NCBI GenBank assembly: GCA_965243755.1 | Contig: CBDEVW010000002.1 | Span: forward strand, 744,001 to 808,000 | Origin: JANSWY01 sp965243755 | GTDB taxonomy: Bacteria; Bacteroidota; Bacteroidia; Cytophagales; Cyclobacteriaceae | Reading direction: 5' to 3' | Length of the DNA: 64,000 nt | Part shown: positions 35,426-44,554 of the stretch, piece by piece | Layout: every line of letters starts with the position of its first letter | Numbering within the stretch: position 1 is the stretch's first letter | The notes under the pieces: generated by a model | Databases searched by the model: none | Told to the model about the DNA's origin: nothing | What the model saw: the letters and a program-made list of their open reading frames with translations, nothing else | Made by a program: the position numbers and the translations under genes

Positions 35426-36340
35426 TTAATTAAGGCCCAACTCTTTACGATATTTAAGATCGGAAACGCTGTTTTTGTTCCAGTAATCCGTCATCAATGA
35501 ATTTATTTTTGATGCCTTAGAGGTCAATGTTTGCGCATTTTCTCCCCAACCACTTTTGTATTTTTCTTCCCAGCCAATGATTTCATAGGGGAACTCCTTA
35601 TTAAATTCAATGGAAATGCTTCTGTGAGTGTTTGGGTAAATAAGTGAGAAGGTATTGGTTGAAGCATTATTCTTTAGTGAGGCGATTGCTTTTTCAATTT
35701 TGAAAGGCTGATGTCTCAGGCGTTGAGCAAATAATGAGGGAATAATTTCAATTTCTCCCGAAGGTAATTGCGTTGGATCTAATCTTATGAGGTTCCAAAT
35801 TTCATCTTCGGTAATTACCTTATCCAGTGTCAAATCCTGATCACCCTCAGATTCGAAATATGATCTTGATTCTACTTCATAGCCTGTTTTTTTCAAATTG
35901 AGTTGGGTAAATGTCTGTCCACACCACTCTTGTGTACTCGACGTAAGCTTTAATGTTGAAGGATGGTTTTCACGATTTACCGGGGTAAAAACTGATTGCA
36001 TCATGGAATATGGATAAATCCCGGTGTTGAATTTCTTCACATAATTGAGTTTCAATACTTTGACCTTGTCGTCATCTGCCGTTTGTGGGTTATCCAGCTT
36101 TACCTGCTTTTCTTTCGAAAAGTCTTCAGTTACGAAAACCAATACTGCCTGCCCTTTATGAATTTCTCCATACCTGGCCTGTTCAAGTTGATAGCTTGTG
36201 ATTTCCGCTTTGCCCTGGTACCAGTAATCGCCAAAATCTTTGTGTAGTGATACCTGCTCTGTTTTTTCCATTGGAGTGCTTCTTAAGCTGCAGGCAATAA
36301 ATATGACAGAAGTGTAAATGATCAATGTAAGCTTTTTCAT
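35426..36340 (-). CDS. lipoprotein of unknown function
   Basis: A 304-residue protein with a lipoprotein signal ending in IFIACS (Cys17). The start of the mature part, FGDYWYQGKAEITSYQLEQA, followed by an extended beta-rich body and the C-terminal block FNKEFPYEIIGWEEKY, belongs to a conserved Bacteroidota lipoprotein group. I recall such proteins being labelled 'septum formation inhibitor Maf' in databases, but none of the Maf nucleotide pyrophosphatase motifs is visible and that name should not be used. The role is unknown. It lies 82 bp upstream of the prolyl oligopeptidase on the same strand. Confidence 0.75.
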   Translation of the reverse strand: MKKLTLIIYTSVIFIACSLRSTPMEKTEQVSLHKDFGDYWYQGKAEITSYQLEQARYGEIHKGQAVLVFVTEDFSKEKQVKLDNPQTADDDKVKVLKLNYVKKFNTGIYPYSMMQSVFTPVNRENHPSTLKLTSSTQEWCGQTFTQLNLKKTGYEVESRSYFESEGDQDLTLDKVITEDEIWNLIRLDPTQLPSGEIEIIPSLFAQRLRHQPFKIEKAIASLKNNASTNTFSLIYPNTHRSISIEFNKEFPYEIIGWEEKYKSGWGENAQTLTSKASKINSLMTDYWNKNSVSDLKYRKELGLN

Positions 36341-36400
36341 ATCATCAGGTTTGTATGATTAACAATCCAAAGTGAAGTGTTGTTCTTTAATGAAGGTAAT

Positions 36401-36427
36401 AAAAAAAGGTCCGAACAATGTCGGACC
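36401..36427 (-). terminator. intrinsic terminator of the aceB-aceA operon
   Basis: GGTCCGA (36408-36414) and TCGGACC (36421-36427) form a seven-base GC-rich stem with a six-base loop; on the minus strand it is followed by seven T. It lies 44 bp after the aceA stop. Confidence 0.85.
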
Positions 36428-36470
36428 CTTTGTCAAACTTCAAACATTAATATAAAAAAGCAATGGTATT

Positions 36471-37754
36471 TTATGCGTTTACAAACTGAGCTTCCTCAGT
36501 ACTTCCTTTCATGGCAACAGTGGAGGCTTTTCCGCCTTGTACTGTATTTTGAATTGCATCAAAGTACTCAGTTCCTACAAACGTCTGGTGCTTCACTGCT
36601 TTGAAACCCTGGCTTTGAAGTGCAAATTCTCTCTCCTGTAGCTCAGAGTAACCAGCCATTCCCCTTTCGTGATAGGCTTTGGATAATTCAAACATACTGG
36701 TATTCAAAGCATGGAATCCTGCCAGCGTTATGAACTGGAATTTGTAACCCATTTCAGCCAGGTTCTCTCTGAATGTCGCCATTTCAGCAACAGTAAGATG
36801 GGAAGCCCAATTGAAAGAAGGGGAACAATTGTAAGCCAGCATTTGCTCCGGATACTTTTCCTTAATGGCCTGAGCAAATTCTCTTGCCAGCCCAAGGTCC
36901 GGGTTGGAAGTTTCTAACCAGATCAGGTCAGCATACGGTGCATAAGATAATCCACGGGAAATTCCCTGCTCCAGACTATTTTTCACCCCGAAGAATCCTT
37001 CAGAAGTTTTTTCACCAGTCAGGAATCGATGATCCCGCTCATCTACATCGGAAGTTAGGAGGTTTGCTGCTTCTGCATCTGTTCTGGCAATCAACACCGT
37101 AGGTACGTCACAAACATCAGAAGCAAGTCTGGCTGCTATCAGTTTATTGATTGCTTCCTGTGTAGGAACCAGCACTTTTCCTCCCAGGTGGCCACATTTT
37201 TTGGCAGATGAAAGCTGGTCTTCAAAATGAACCCCCGCTGCACCAGCTTCAATCATGGCTTTCATCAATTCAAAAGCATTGAGGTTGCCCCCAAACCCTG
37301 CTTCCGCATCTGCGACAATTGGAACCAACCAGTCACGATCGTGCGTGCCATTCATGAATTCTACCTGGTCTCTTCTCATCAAAGCATTGTTGATTCGTTT
37401 TACCACCTTAGGAACTGAATCTGCGGGGTAAAGCGATTGATCCGGATACATTTCACCGGCCAGGTTAGCGTCTGCAGCTACCTGCCATCCACTTAAATAA
37501 ATTGCTTCCAGACCAGCGGCTACTTCCTGGATAGCCTGATTACCTGTAAGTGCACCCAATCCGGCAACAAAGGGTTGGTTATTAAGTTTCTTCCACAAAG
37601 TCTCTGCACCTTTTCTTGCGAGAGAGTGCTCTATATGAATGGTACCTCTTAATTTAAGGACATCTTCAGCAGTATAGGTTCTTTCAACATTTTTCCATCT
37701 GGGATCATTATTCCAGGCTTCATTTATTTTTGCAATTTTGTCTTGGTTATTCAT
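36471..37754 (-). CDS. aceA: isocitrate lyase
   Basis: First enzyme of the glyoxylate shunt: splits isocitrate into glyoxylate and succinate. The catalytic loop KKCGHLGGKVLVPTQEAI carries the KKCGH signature with the active-site Cys. Other family blocks are YLSGWQVAADANLAGEMYPD, DAEAGFGGNLNAFEL, and the late NCSPSFNWASHL. Length of 427 residues matches the short bacterial form. It follows aceB by 30 bp on the same strand and ends at a strong terminator, so the two form an operon. Confidence 0.98.
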   Translation of the reverse strand: MNNQDKIAKINEAWNNDPRWKNVERTYTAEDVLKLRGTIHIEHSLARKGAETLWKKLNNQPFVAGLGALTGNQAIQEVAAGLEAIYLSGWQVAADANLAGEMYPDQSLYPADSVPKVVKRINNALMRRDQVEFMNGTHDRDWLVPIVADAEAGFGGNLNAFELMKAMIEAGAAGVHFEDQLSSAKKCGHLGGKVLVPTQEAINKLIAARLASDVCDVPTVLIARTDAEAANLLTSDVDERDHRFLTGEKTSEGFFGVKNSLEQGISRGLSYAPYADLIWLETSNPDLGLAREFAQAIKEKYPEQMLAYNCSPSFNWASHLTVAEMATFRENLAEMGYKFQFITLAGFHALNTSMFELSKAYHERGMAGYSELQEREFALQSQGFKAVKHQTFVGTEYFDAIQNTVQGGKASTVAMKGSTEEAQFVNA

Positions 37755-37784
37755 TGTTAGTTGTTTTTCAGATTTATAATTTGA

Positions 37785-39407
37785 TTAGTCAAGTAATTCA
37801 TATGCCGGAAGCGTAAGGAATTCGTCAAAGTCCTGCTTTTTCACCAATTCATCAAAGAGAAGAATGGCATCAAGGAACCGGCCATTTTCGTAGGTTTTAC
37901 ATCCTACAAGCTCCTTGATTTTATGCATTTCACTTTTAATCAGGTCTTCGTAAATTCCTATAGTAAATGTTCTTCCATCGGCCAGTCGGGCATTGTTTTT
38001 TAGCCATTGCCATACCTGAGCACGAGAGATTTCTGCGGTAGCCGCATCTTCCATTAGGTTGTATAGAGCAGCTGCCCCGTTACCTCTTAGCCAGGATTCG
38101 ATGTACAGTATTCCTACATTGATATTGGTACGAATACCTTGCTCGGTAATGGTACCTTCCGGTAATGCAAGGAGGTCTTCTTTGGTAAACTCATCGTCAA
38201 GCTGCTTGTCGATCTGATTTGGACCCGGCATGTAATCGTCAAATATTGCTTTGGCTACAGGTACTAAACCAGGGTGAGCAACCCAGGTGCCATCATGACC
38301 ATTTTTTACCTCAGTCAGCTTGTCCTCTTTCACTTTGTCTATCGCCCTTTTATTGGCTTCCTCATCATTTTTTATGGGAATTTGAGCTGCCATTCCACCA
38401 ATGGCATGTACTCCGCGCTTATGGCAGGTTTTAATTACCAATTTTGAGTATGCCTGCATAAAAGGTACTGCCATTGTTACCTGAGACCGATCTGGCAGAA
38501 GCCTGTACGGATAATTTCTGAATTTCTTAATGTATGAAAAGATATAATCCCATCTTCCGCAATTAAGTCCGGCAGAATGTTCCCTTAATTCATACAGGAT
38601 TTCATCCATCTCGAATGTTGCCAGGATGGTTTCAATCAGTACTGTGGCTTTTATAGTGCCCCTTGGGATGTCCAGATACTCCTGAGCAAAAAGGAATACA
38701 TCATTCCACAATCTTGCTTCAAGGTGACTTTCCAGTTTTGGTAAATAAAAATACGGCCCGCTCCCGTTGGTTAGCAATTGTTTGGCGTTATGAAAGAAAT
38801 ACAGCCCAAAGTCAGCTAAGCCGCCACTTATACTTTGACCGTCAATGGTAATGTGCTTTTCTTCCAGGTGCCAACCTCTGGGTCTTACCAATAGGGTTGC
38901 GGTTTCAGGAGCGAGCCTGTATTGTTTACCATTTTTGGGATTCTCATAAGAGATGGTTCCGTTTATTGCATCTCGCAAATTGATTTGTCCTTCGATGTTG
39001 TTAGACCAGCTGGGAGTATTACTGTCCTCAAAATCAGCCATGAAGACTTTAGCGCCAGAGTTAAGGGCATTAATGATCATTTTACGATCAACCGGTCCAG
39101 TAATTTCGACCCTTCTGTCCATCAAATCAGCAGGTAGTGGAGCGACTTTCCAGTCACCATCACGGACTGCTTTTGTTTCCTCTAAGAAATCTGGCAATAC
39201 TCCATTGTCAATTTCAGCCTGTCTTTTGATTCTGTTTTTCAACAGCTCCAAACGAGTAGGATTAAATTTTTCATGAAGCTCAGCCAGAAAGTGTAGTGCT
39301 TCTGGTGTAAGAATAGACTGATAAGCCTCATTCATCTCACCACTAATTAGCATACCTGCAGGTATCCCTGAGGTAACTTTCTTTGGTTTTGGTGCAGCTT
39401 CTATCAT
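37785..39407 (-). CDS. aceB: malate synthase A
   Basis: Second enzyme of the glyoxylate shunt: condenses glyoxylate with acetyl-CoA to malate. The 540-residue length is that of the A isoform. Family blocks include FMADFEDSNTPSWSNNIEGQ, RPRGWHLEEKHI (with the catalytic Arg), ETILATFEMDEILYELREHS, the GLNCGRWDYIFSYIKKF segment, and the C-terminal NVGILYIESWLRGNGAAALY; a catalytic Asp is expected in the DAATAEISRAQVWQWL region. It is transcribed away from the regulator gene at 39535. Confidence 0.98.
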   Translation of the reverse strand: MIEAAPKPKKVTSGIPAGMLISGEMNEAYQSILTPEALHFLAELHEKFNPTRLELLKNRIKRQAEIDNGVLPDFLEETKAVRDGDWKVAPLPADLMDRRVEITGPVDRKMIINALNSGAKVFMADFEDSNTPSWSNNIEGQINLRDAINGTISYENPKNGKQYRLAPETATLLVRPRGWHLEEKHITIDGQSISGGLADFGLYFFHNAKQLLTNGSGPYFYLPKLESHLEARLWNDVFLFAQEYLDIPRGTIKATVLIETILATFEMDEILYELREHSAGLNCGRWDYIFSYIKKFRNYPYRLLPDRSQVTMAVPFMQAYSKLVIKTCHKRGVHAIGGMAAQIPIKNDEEANKRAIDKVKEDKLTEVKNGHDGTWVAHPGLVPVAKAIFDDYMPGPNQIDKQLDDEFTKEDLLALPEGTITEQGIRTNINVGILYIESWLRGNGAAALYNLMEDAATAEISRAQVWQWLKNNARLADGRTFTIGIYEDLIKSEMHKIKELVGCKTYENGRFLDAILLFDELVKKQDFDEFLTLPAYELLD

Positions 39408-39432
39408 CGTTTTAAAAGTTTTAATGTTGAGG

Positions 39433-39463
39433 CTAATATAGCGGAAATATTCAAAAAGCGAAA
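39433..39463 (-). promoter_or_regulatory. candidate aceB promoter overlapping an inverted repeat
   Basis: On the minus strand TTTC and TATATTAG are 19 bases apart, each one base from the Bacteroidota TTTG/TAnnTTTG consensus. The -33-like element lies inside the palindrome at 39457-39470, which is where a repressor or activator would act. Confidence 0.35.
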
Positions 39464-39487
39464 ATTCGCTAATAATATTTTTTCGCT
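39457..39487. promoter_or_regulatory. candidate operator between aceB and its regulator
   Basis: AGCGAA (39457-39462) and TTCGCT (39465-39470) form an inverted repeat with a two-base spacer. A third half-site TTCGCT sits at 39482-39487, 17 bp on, within TTTTTTCGCTTTTT. The placement in the divergent gap, next to an ScfR-type regulator, suggests its binding site. Confidence 0.5.
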
Positions 39488-39522
39488 TTTTAGGAATATT
39501 CTCAAAATAGTGATGGAAGTAT

Positions 39523-39530
39523 TATCTTTG
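39523..39530 (+). promoter_or_regulatory. Bacteroidota -7 box at the regulator gene
   Basis: TATCTTTG is an exact TAnnTTTG match ending 4 bp before the ATG at 39535. Transcription would start at or just beyond the ATG, so the message may be leaderless or the box may not be used. Confidence 0.4.
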
Positions 39531-39534
39531 GGTT

Positions 39535-41013
39535 ATGACACAAGGCGAGATTGGGATCAGGCAGATTTTTGGTCTGAAAGTGCGGGAACTGCGCAGTAAA
39601 AAGGGATTTTCTTATCAGGACCTGTCCAAACTAACAGGGCTATCGGTTTCCTATTTGAATGAAATCGAAAAAGGAAAAAAATATCCAAAAGGAGATAAAA
39701 TTATGAGTCTTGCTGAGGCACTCGGAGTGAGTTATGACTATATGGTCTCGCTGAAAGTGTCAAAAAAAATTGAACCTGTAGTAGCCTTATTACAATCTGA
39801 TTTCTTTCGTGAACTGCCCCTGGATTTGCTTGGGTTAGATGCTCAGAAATTCATCGAACTCATTTCTTCCAATCCTGAAAAGATCAATGCGTTTATTAAT
39901 ACTGTATTGCAGATTGCGCGAAACTATGAAGTGGGACGGGAAAATATTTATTATGCTGCATTGCGCTCGTATCAGGAGATCAATGATAATTATTTCCCGG
40001 ATCTCGAGGCTGGTGTCCGGGAGTTTAAAACAAAGTTTGATTTCAATGGCAACATAAAATACGAGAAATCGGACCTGATTCAATTGTTGAAGGATTATTT
40101 CGGTATAGCGGTTGATTATAATTTACTCAAGGACAAAAGTAAACTTAGGGATACAAGGTCCTATTATTCACCAGACAAAAAGGTTTTGTCCTTGAACTAT
40201 GACCTGACTGAAGCTCAGGAGAAGTTTCTGATCGTAAGGGAACTGGCCTTCCAGTTTCTGGAAATAAAGGGACGTCCTCTGGAAACACCGCCGCAGAGAA
40301 ACTACAGCTTCAATCAGTTGCTCAATAATTTTAAGGCTTCTTATTTCGCAGTGGCATTTTTGATGGACGAAAAAGAAGTGATTCGCGACATCAGAAACTT
40401 TGTGAAGTCAAAGCAATGGCATGATCAGGATGTACTGAAGATACTGGAGAAATACGATGCAACTCCCGAAATGTTGATGCAACGACTTACCAATATTCTA
40501 CCAAAATATTTTGGATTCAATAACCTTTTCTTCCTCCGGTTTACCAATAAGCCAGGAAAAGATGGTTTCCGTCTGACCAAAGAATTGCATCTGTCTAAAT
40601 TACACAATCCACACGCCAATGAGCTGAATGAACATTATTGTCGCAGATGGATATCAATTGGCATCATTCAGGAACTTCTGAAAGCAGGTAATAGTGAAAC
40701 CATCGCCCGCCTCCAGATTTCGAAGTATCTCAACACAAAAAACGAATACCTGTGCTTGTCTGTGGCTTTTCCGAATAGCACTAACAGAGAAGAAGGAATC
40801 AGTATTACGGTAGGGTTTCAGATAGATGCTGCTTTGAAGGAGGGTATTAAATTTTTGGAGGACCCGAAAATATTGGAACGAGAGGTACACACAACCTGTG
40901 AAAGATGCCCGGCCAGAGATTGCAAAGAAAGAGCAGCGGAACCCTGGCAACTGGATAAAACATTAAGAAAACTTGAAATAGAAAGTGAATTGAGCAATTT
41001 GGAGAATAATTAA
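39535..41013 (+). CDS. ScfR/RamB-type transcriptional regulator (XRE HTH plus IrrE-like and DUF2083 domains)
   Basis: A 492-residue regulator. Residues about 8-65 are an XRE helix-turn-helix (VRELRSKKGFSYQDLSKLTG, SVSYLNEIEKGKKYP). The centre (about 170-300) resembles the IrrE/DUF955 region (LIVRELAFQFLEIKG, where a metal-binding HExxH would lie but is not seen; ASYFAVAFLMDEKEV). The C-terminus has the short-chain-fatty-acyl regulator domain with the Cys motif TCERCPARDCKERAA. RamB and ScfR proteins of this layout sense acyl-CoA and control acetate, propionate and glyoxylate genes. Divergence from aceB-aceA makes these its likely targets. Confidence 0.9.
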   Translation: MTQGEIGIRQIFGLKVRELRSKKGFSYQDLSKLTGLSVSYLNEIEKGKKYPKGDKIMSLAEALGVSYDYMVSLKVSKKIEPVVALLQSDFFRELPLDLLGLDAQKFIELISSNPEKINAFINTVLQIARNYEVGRENIYYAALRSYQEINDNYFPDLEAGVREFKTKFDFNGNIKYEKSDLIQLLKDYFGIAVDYNLLKDKSKLRDTRSYYSPDKKVLSLNYDLTEAQEKFLIVRELAFQFLEIKGRPLETPPQRNYSFNQLLNNFKASYFAVAFLMDEKEVIRDIRNFVKSKQWHDQDVLKILEKYDATPEMLMQRLTNILPKYFGFNNLFFLRFTNKPGKDGFRLTKELHLSKLHNPHANELNEHYCRRWISIGIIQELLKAGNSETIARLQISKYLNTKNEYLCLSVAFPNSTNREEGISITVGFQIDAALKEGIKFLEDPKILEREVHTTCERCPARDCKERAAEPWQLDKTLRKLEIESELSNLENN

Positions 41014-41117
41014 ATAGGACCAATTAACTCCGTCAATTCACCATTTATATATTTCAACGCCATTTTTGAAGTGACAATCGTTAATTTACGGGTTAGAATC
41101 TTAAACCCAAATTAACA

Positions 41118-43964
41118 ATGCATCTTACTAAACGAATCTTCATTGCTTTTTTTGCAGGAATTCTCATTCTGTCTGCCTGCAATACGCAACAACAAAACAA
41201 TAAGAAGGAAGAACTTTCAATCGATTTTGAAAAATATACTTTGAGTAATGGTCTGGATGTCATACTTCATCAGGACAAATCGGATCCCATCGTAGCAATA
41301 GGTATTTTAATACATGCAGGCTCAAACAGAGAAAAGCCTGGTAGAACGGGCTTTGCACACTTTTTTGAACACATGTTATTTCAACGTTCTGAGAATGTAA
41401 AAGAAGGCGCGTTTTTCAATAACATCAATGACTGGGGAGGAACATTCAATGGAGGTACCTGGACTGACGGTACTGTTTATTACGAAGTGGTTCCTAAAGA
41501 TGCCCTTGAAAAAGTGCTTTGGATGGAATCTGATCGTATGGGATTCTTTATTAATTCGGTCACCCTGGCTAGTCTTGAAGGTGAAAAGCCTGTGGTGAAA
41601 AATGAAAAACGTCAAAGAGTTGACAACCAACCATACGGGCACACGAGCTATGTGATCAACAAGGCCCTTTATCCTTCAGGTCATCCTTACAATTGGCAGA
41701 CCATCGGTGAACTTGAAGACCTTACGAATGCGACTTTAGATGATGTAAAGGAGTTTTATGACCTGTACTATGGACCCAATAATGCTACGCTTGTACTGAC
41801 TGGTGATTTTGACAAAGAAACTACCAGGCAATGGATCGAAAAGTATTTTGGGGAAATTCCATCCAGAGGGGTTGATACACCAATGGAGCCAAAGCCTGTT
41901 ACCCTTGATAAAACGATTAGTTTATACCATGAAGACAATTTTGCCAGTTTGCCAGAAATTAGAATGACATGGCCAACCGTAGAGCAGTTTAATAAAGATC
42001 AATGGGCCCTTGATGTGTTGGGTCAAATATTATTTGATGGTAAAAGAGCGCCACTCTACAAAGAAATAGTTGAGAATCAAAAATTAGCCCCATCAGTTAG
42101 GGCATACCATGATTCACGTGAATTGGCGGGTACATTTACCATCAGGTGCCGTGCAAATAGCGGAACAGATTTGGATTCAGTTCAGTCAGCCATATTTAAG
42201 GCATTGGAAAACTTTGAGCAAAATGGAGTGGATCAAAGGGACCTTGATAGAATAAAAGCAGGATTGGAGACGGATTTCTATAATGGCATTTCCAGTGTAT
42301 TAGGGAAAGCATTTCAGTTGGCCATCTACAATGAATTTGCTGGTGATCCTGCCTTTGTAAAAAAAGACATTGCTAATATCAAAGCCGTAACCAAAGAAGA
42401 TGTTATCAGGGCTTACAACAAGTATATTAAAGGGAAGCCTTATGTGGTAACATCATTTGTGCCAAAAGGAGCGTTGGACCTTGCTTTGTCAGGTGCTGAA
42501 AAAGCTCAGGTTAAAGAGGAAGAGATTACCCCAAATACAGAATCGGCGATAGTAGAACAAGAAGGAAATGATGACTTCCAAAAAACGCCATCATCATTTG
42601 ACCGATCGGTAGAGCCCGAGTTCGGAGAGGCTCCCTTGCTAAATCCCCCTACCATTTGGAGCTCAAAACTTGCTAATGGAATGGGTGCATATGGCATTGA
42701 GTCTAATGAACTTCCATTGGTAAACTTCAGCATTCGAATAGCAGGAGGTAAAATGCTGGAAAAACAAGAGAAAGTTGGCCTTACCAACCTGCTTACCGAT
42801 GTGATGATGGAAGGTACAGCCAAAAGAACGCCCGAAGAACTTGAGGATGCAGTTGGGCAATTGGGTGCCAACATAAGACTATATACTTCAGATGAGTCGA
42901 TCACTATTACGGCTAATTGTCTTACAAGAAACTATGATTCTACCATGGCTCTGGTTCAGGAGATTCTTCTGGAACCACGATGGGACGTTAAAGAGTTCGA
43001 GAGATTAAAATCTGCTGCACTAACCAGAATCAGGCAAAGAGATGCAAACCCAAATTCTGTTGCTAACATGGTGATGAACCGGATGTTGTACGGAAATACA
43101 ATTATGAGCGAGCCAATAGGAGGTACGCTTACATCAGTTGAATCAATTACGCTTGATGACCTGAAGGAATATTACAAGCTATACTTTTCTCCAAAAGCAG
43201 CCAACTTTCACATTGCAGGGAATGTGACTGCTGAAATGGCAAAAGCCTCATTAGAAAGTATAGGACAAAACTGGCAGGGGAAACCTGTTCTATTGCCTTC
43301 TCTGGAGTTTCCACAAGCACCAGAAAGTCCCAAGGTGTACTTTGTAGATATACCTGGTGCCAAACAATCAGTGATACAGATAGGAAGATTAACTGTACAA
43401 GGTAATCATGAAAAATACTACCCATTATTTGTGGCCAATTACAAATTGGGTGCTGGTTCGTCCGGTAGGTTATTCAAAGTGCTGCGTGAAGAGAAGCAAT
43501 TTACCTATGGAGCATATTCCTTTGTGTCAAGAGATGTTAACCCAGGACCATGGATCGCATCATCAAGTGTAAAATCCAATGTGACCAAAGAAGCCATGGA
43601 TACCTTTAAGGAAGTGATAGGTAACTATGCTTCAACCTATACTGATGAGGACTTGGATCGAACAAAAACTGCTTTGATTAAGCAAAATACCAGGAACTTC
43701 GAGACACTGAATGATCTTCTTGGAATACTACATAATATTAGCACCTATCAGTTGTCCTTAGACTACATTGATCAACAGCAAAATGTATTACAACAATTGA
43801 AGAAGGATGACATTATTCAATTGATTAAGACGTATATGGATCTTTCAAAAATGAACTATGTTATTGTTGGAGACAAGGCCACCCAGTTTGACCGCTTAAA
43901 GGTGGATGGGATTGGTAACCCGGTGTTGGTTGATAAATATGGGAAAGTATTAGAATCAATGTAA
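41118..43964 (+). CDS. M16 family zinc metallopeptidase, two-domain lipoprotein
   Basis: A 948-residue insulinase-type peptidase anchored by a lipobox (ILSAC, Cys21). The first M16 domain has the inverted zinc motif HFFEH in GRTGFAHFFEHMLFQRS, and a downstream glutamate region. After a second peptidase-family segment (LYYGPNNATLVLTGDFD) comes an M16-like half starting near residue 510 (NELPLVNFSIRIAGGKM) that lacks HxxEH (its equivalent reads LTNLLTDVMMEGT), so only one half is catalytic, as in the closed two-half clam-shell of pitrilysin-type enzymes. It would degrade peptides in the periplasm. A terminator follows. Confidence 0.94.
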   Translation: MHLTKRIFIAFFAGILILSACNTQQQNNKKEELSIDFEKYTLSNGLDVILHQDKSDPIVAIGILIHAGSNREKPGRTGFAHFFEHMLFQRSENVKEGAFFNNINDWGGTFNGGTWTDGTVYYEVVPKDALEKVLWMESDRMGFFINSVTLASLEGEKPVVKNEKRQRVDNQPYGHTSYVINKALYPSGHPYNWQTIGELEDLTNATLDDVKEFYDLYYGPNNATLVLTGDFDKETTRQWIEKYFGEIPSRGVDTPMEPKPVTLDKTISLYHEDNFASLPEIRMTWPTVEQFNKDQWALDVLGQILFDGKRAPLYKEIVENQKLAPSVRAYHDSRELAGTFTIRCRANSGTDLDSVQSAIFKALENFEQNGVDQRDLDRIKAGLETDFYNGISSVLGKAFQLAIYNEFAGDPAFVKKDIANIKAVTKEDVIRAYNKYIKGKPYVVTSFVPKGALDLALSGAEKAQVKEEEITPNTESAIVEQEGNDDFQKTPSSFDRSVEPEFGEAPLLNPPTIWSSKLANGMGAYGIESNELPLVNFSIRIAGGKMLEKQEKVGLTNLLTDVMMEGTAKRTPEELEDAVGQLGANIRLYTSDESITITANCLTRNYDSTMALVQEILLEPRWDVKEFERLKSAALTRIRQRDANPNSVANMVMNRMLYGNTIMSEPIGGTLTSVESITLDDLKEYYKLYFSPKAANFHIAGNVTAEMAKASLESIGQNWQGKPVLLPSLEFPQAPESPKVYFVDIPGAKQSVIQIGRLTVQGNHEKYYPLFVANYKLGAGSSGRLFKVLREEKQFTYGAYSFVSRDVNPGPWIASSSVKSNVTKEAMDTFKEVIGNYASTYTDEDLDRTKTALIKQNTRNFETLNDLLGILHNISTYQLSLDYIDQQQNVLQQLKKDDIIQLIKTYMDLSKMNYVIVGDKATQFDRLKVDGIGNPVLVDKYGKVLESM

Positions 43965-43985
43965 CCTCTTCGACCAATAATTATG

Positions 43986-44020
43986 AAAAACCATGGCCAC
44001 ATGAAGGTCATGGTTTTTTT
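43986..44020 (+). terminator. intrinsic terminator after the M16 peptidase
   Basis: AAAAACCATGGCC (43986-43998) pairs with GGTCATGGTTTTT (44006-44018), with one G-U pair and a seven-base loop, followed by T-rich sequence. Confidence 0.85.
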
Positions 44021-44074
44021 ATTGATTTCATGGTGGGATTTTGTTATATTAAATAACCACCAATGCCCTAAGCC

Positions 44075-44242
44075 ATGGAAAAGAAAATTTCGCTTTTGTT
44101 AGTTTCAGTTTTTGCTTTAACACCTTTATTCGCTCAGGGAGGACCTCCGGAGACACCGATAGATGGTGGGCTAGGTGTTTTGCTGGCCGCAGGAGCAATT
44201 TATGGGGTCAAAAAGCTGAAAGATCTGAAAAACAAAAAATAG
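44075..44242 (+). CDS. 55-residue PID-CTERM-like exported microprotein
   Basis: An intact 55-codon frame that falls below common length cut-offs. It has a Sec signal peptide (MEKKISLLLVSVFALTPLFA, cleavage before QGG), then only PPETPIDGG, a hydrophobic LGVLLAAGAIYG segment, and a basic tail KKLKDLKNKK. Proline-rich PID motif, hydrophobic stretch and basic end match what I recall as the PID-CTERM sorting domain of Bacteroidota, here with no cargo domain. It stands alone between the M16 terminator and a 312-bp gap. Function is unknown; the domain order strongly argues it is real. Confidence 0.85.
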   Translation: MEKKISLLLVSVFALTPLFAQGGPPETPIDGGLGVLLAAGAIYGVKKLKDLKNKK

Positions 44243-44554
44243 CCATTACAACCATTACTGCATTTTAATCATTAGCTATGTTCCTCAGGAGTATAGCCCA
44301 AGAGGATAATATTGTAATTTTTTTCAACCACCGATTAATCAGACTCGTCATCCGGTTTCATTCATTGATCAATGGAATTATGTTTTCCTTAAACCCCATC
44401 ATAAATTCCGGTGAATTTCAGATTCACACACCACTTGGCTAGGGCTATTGAGACTGCAGAGTAGATAAGTCAGTTTTCCCTGCCTGAGAGGTTTCTGGAG
44501 TTCAAAAACCAAACTCATAAATTTTTAATTAACCAATTTAACACACTTTTTACT
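44243..44554. other. 312-bp gap before the repeat lipoprotein
   Basis: No gene or known RNA recognised. A six-base hairpin, GTGAAT (44411-44416) with ATTCAC (44422-44427), is present, and the last 40 bases before the ATG at 44555 are AT-rich. The region is longer than a simple leader needs and may hold promoter and 5' leader of the next gene. Confidence 0.4.

Noticed and set aside
44401..44554. Possible riboswitch or structured RNA before the repeat lipoprotein
   Set aside because: Only one six-base hairpin is seen and no conserved riboswitch element could be matched.
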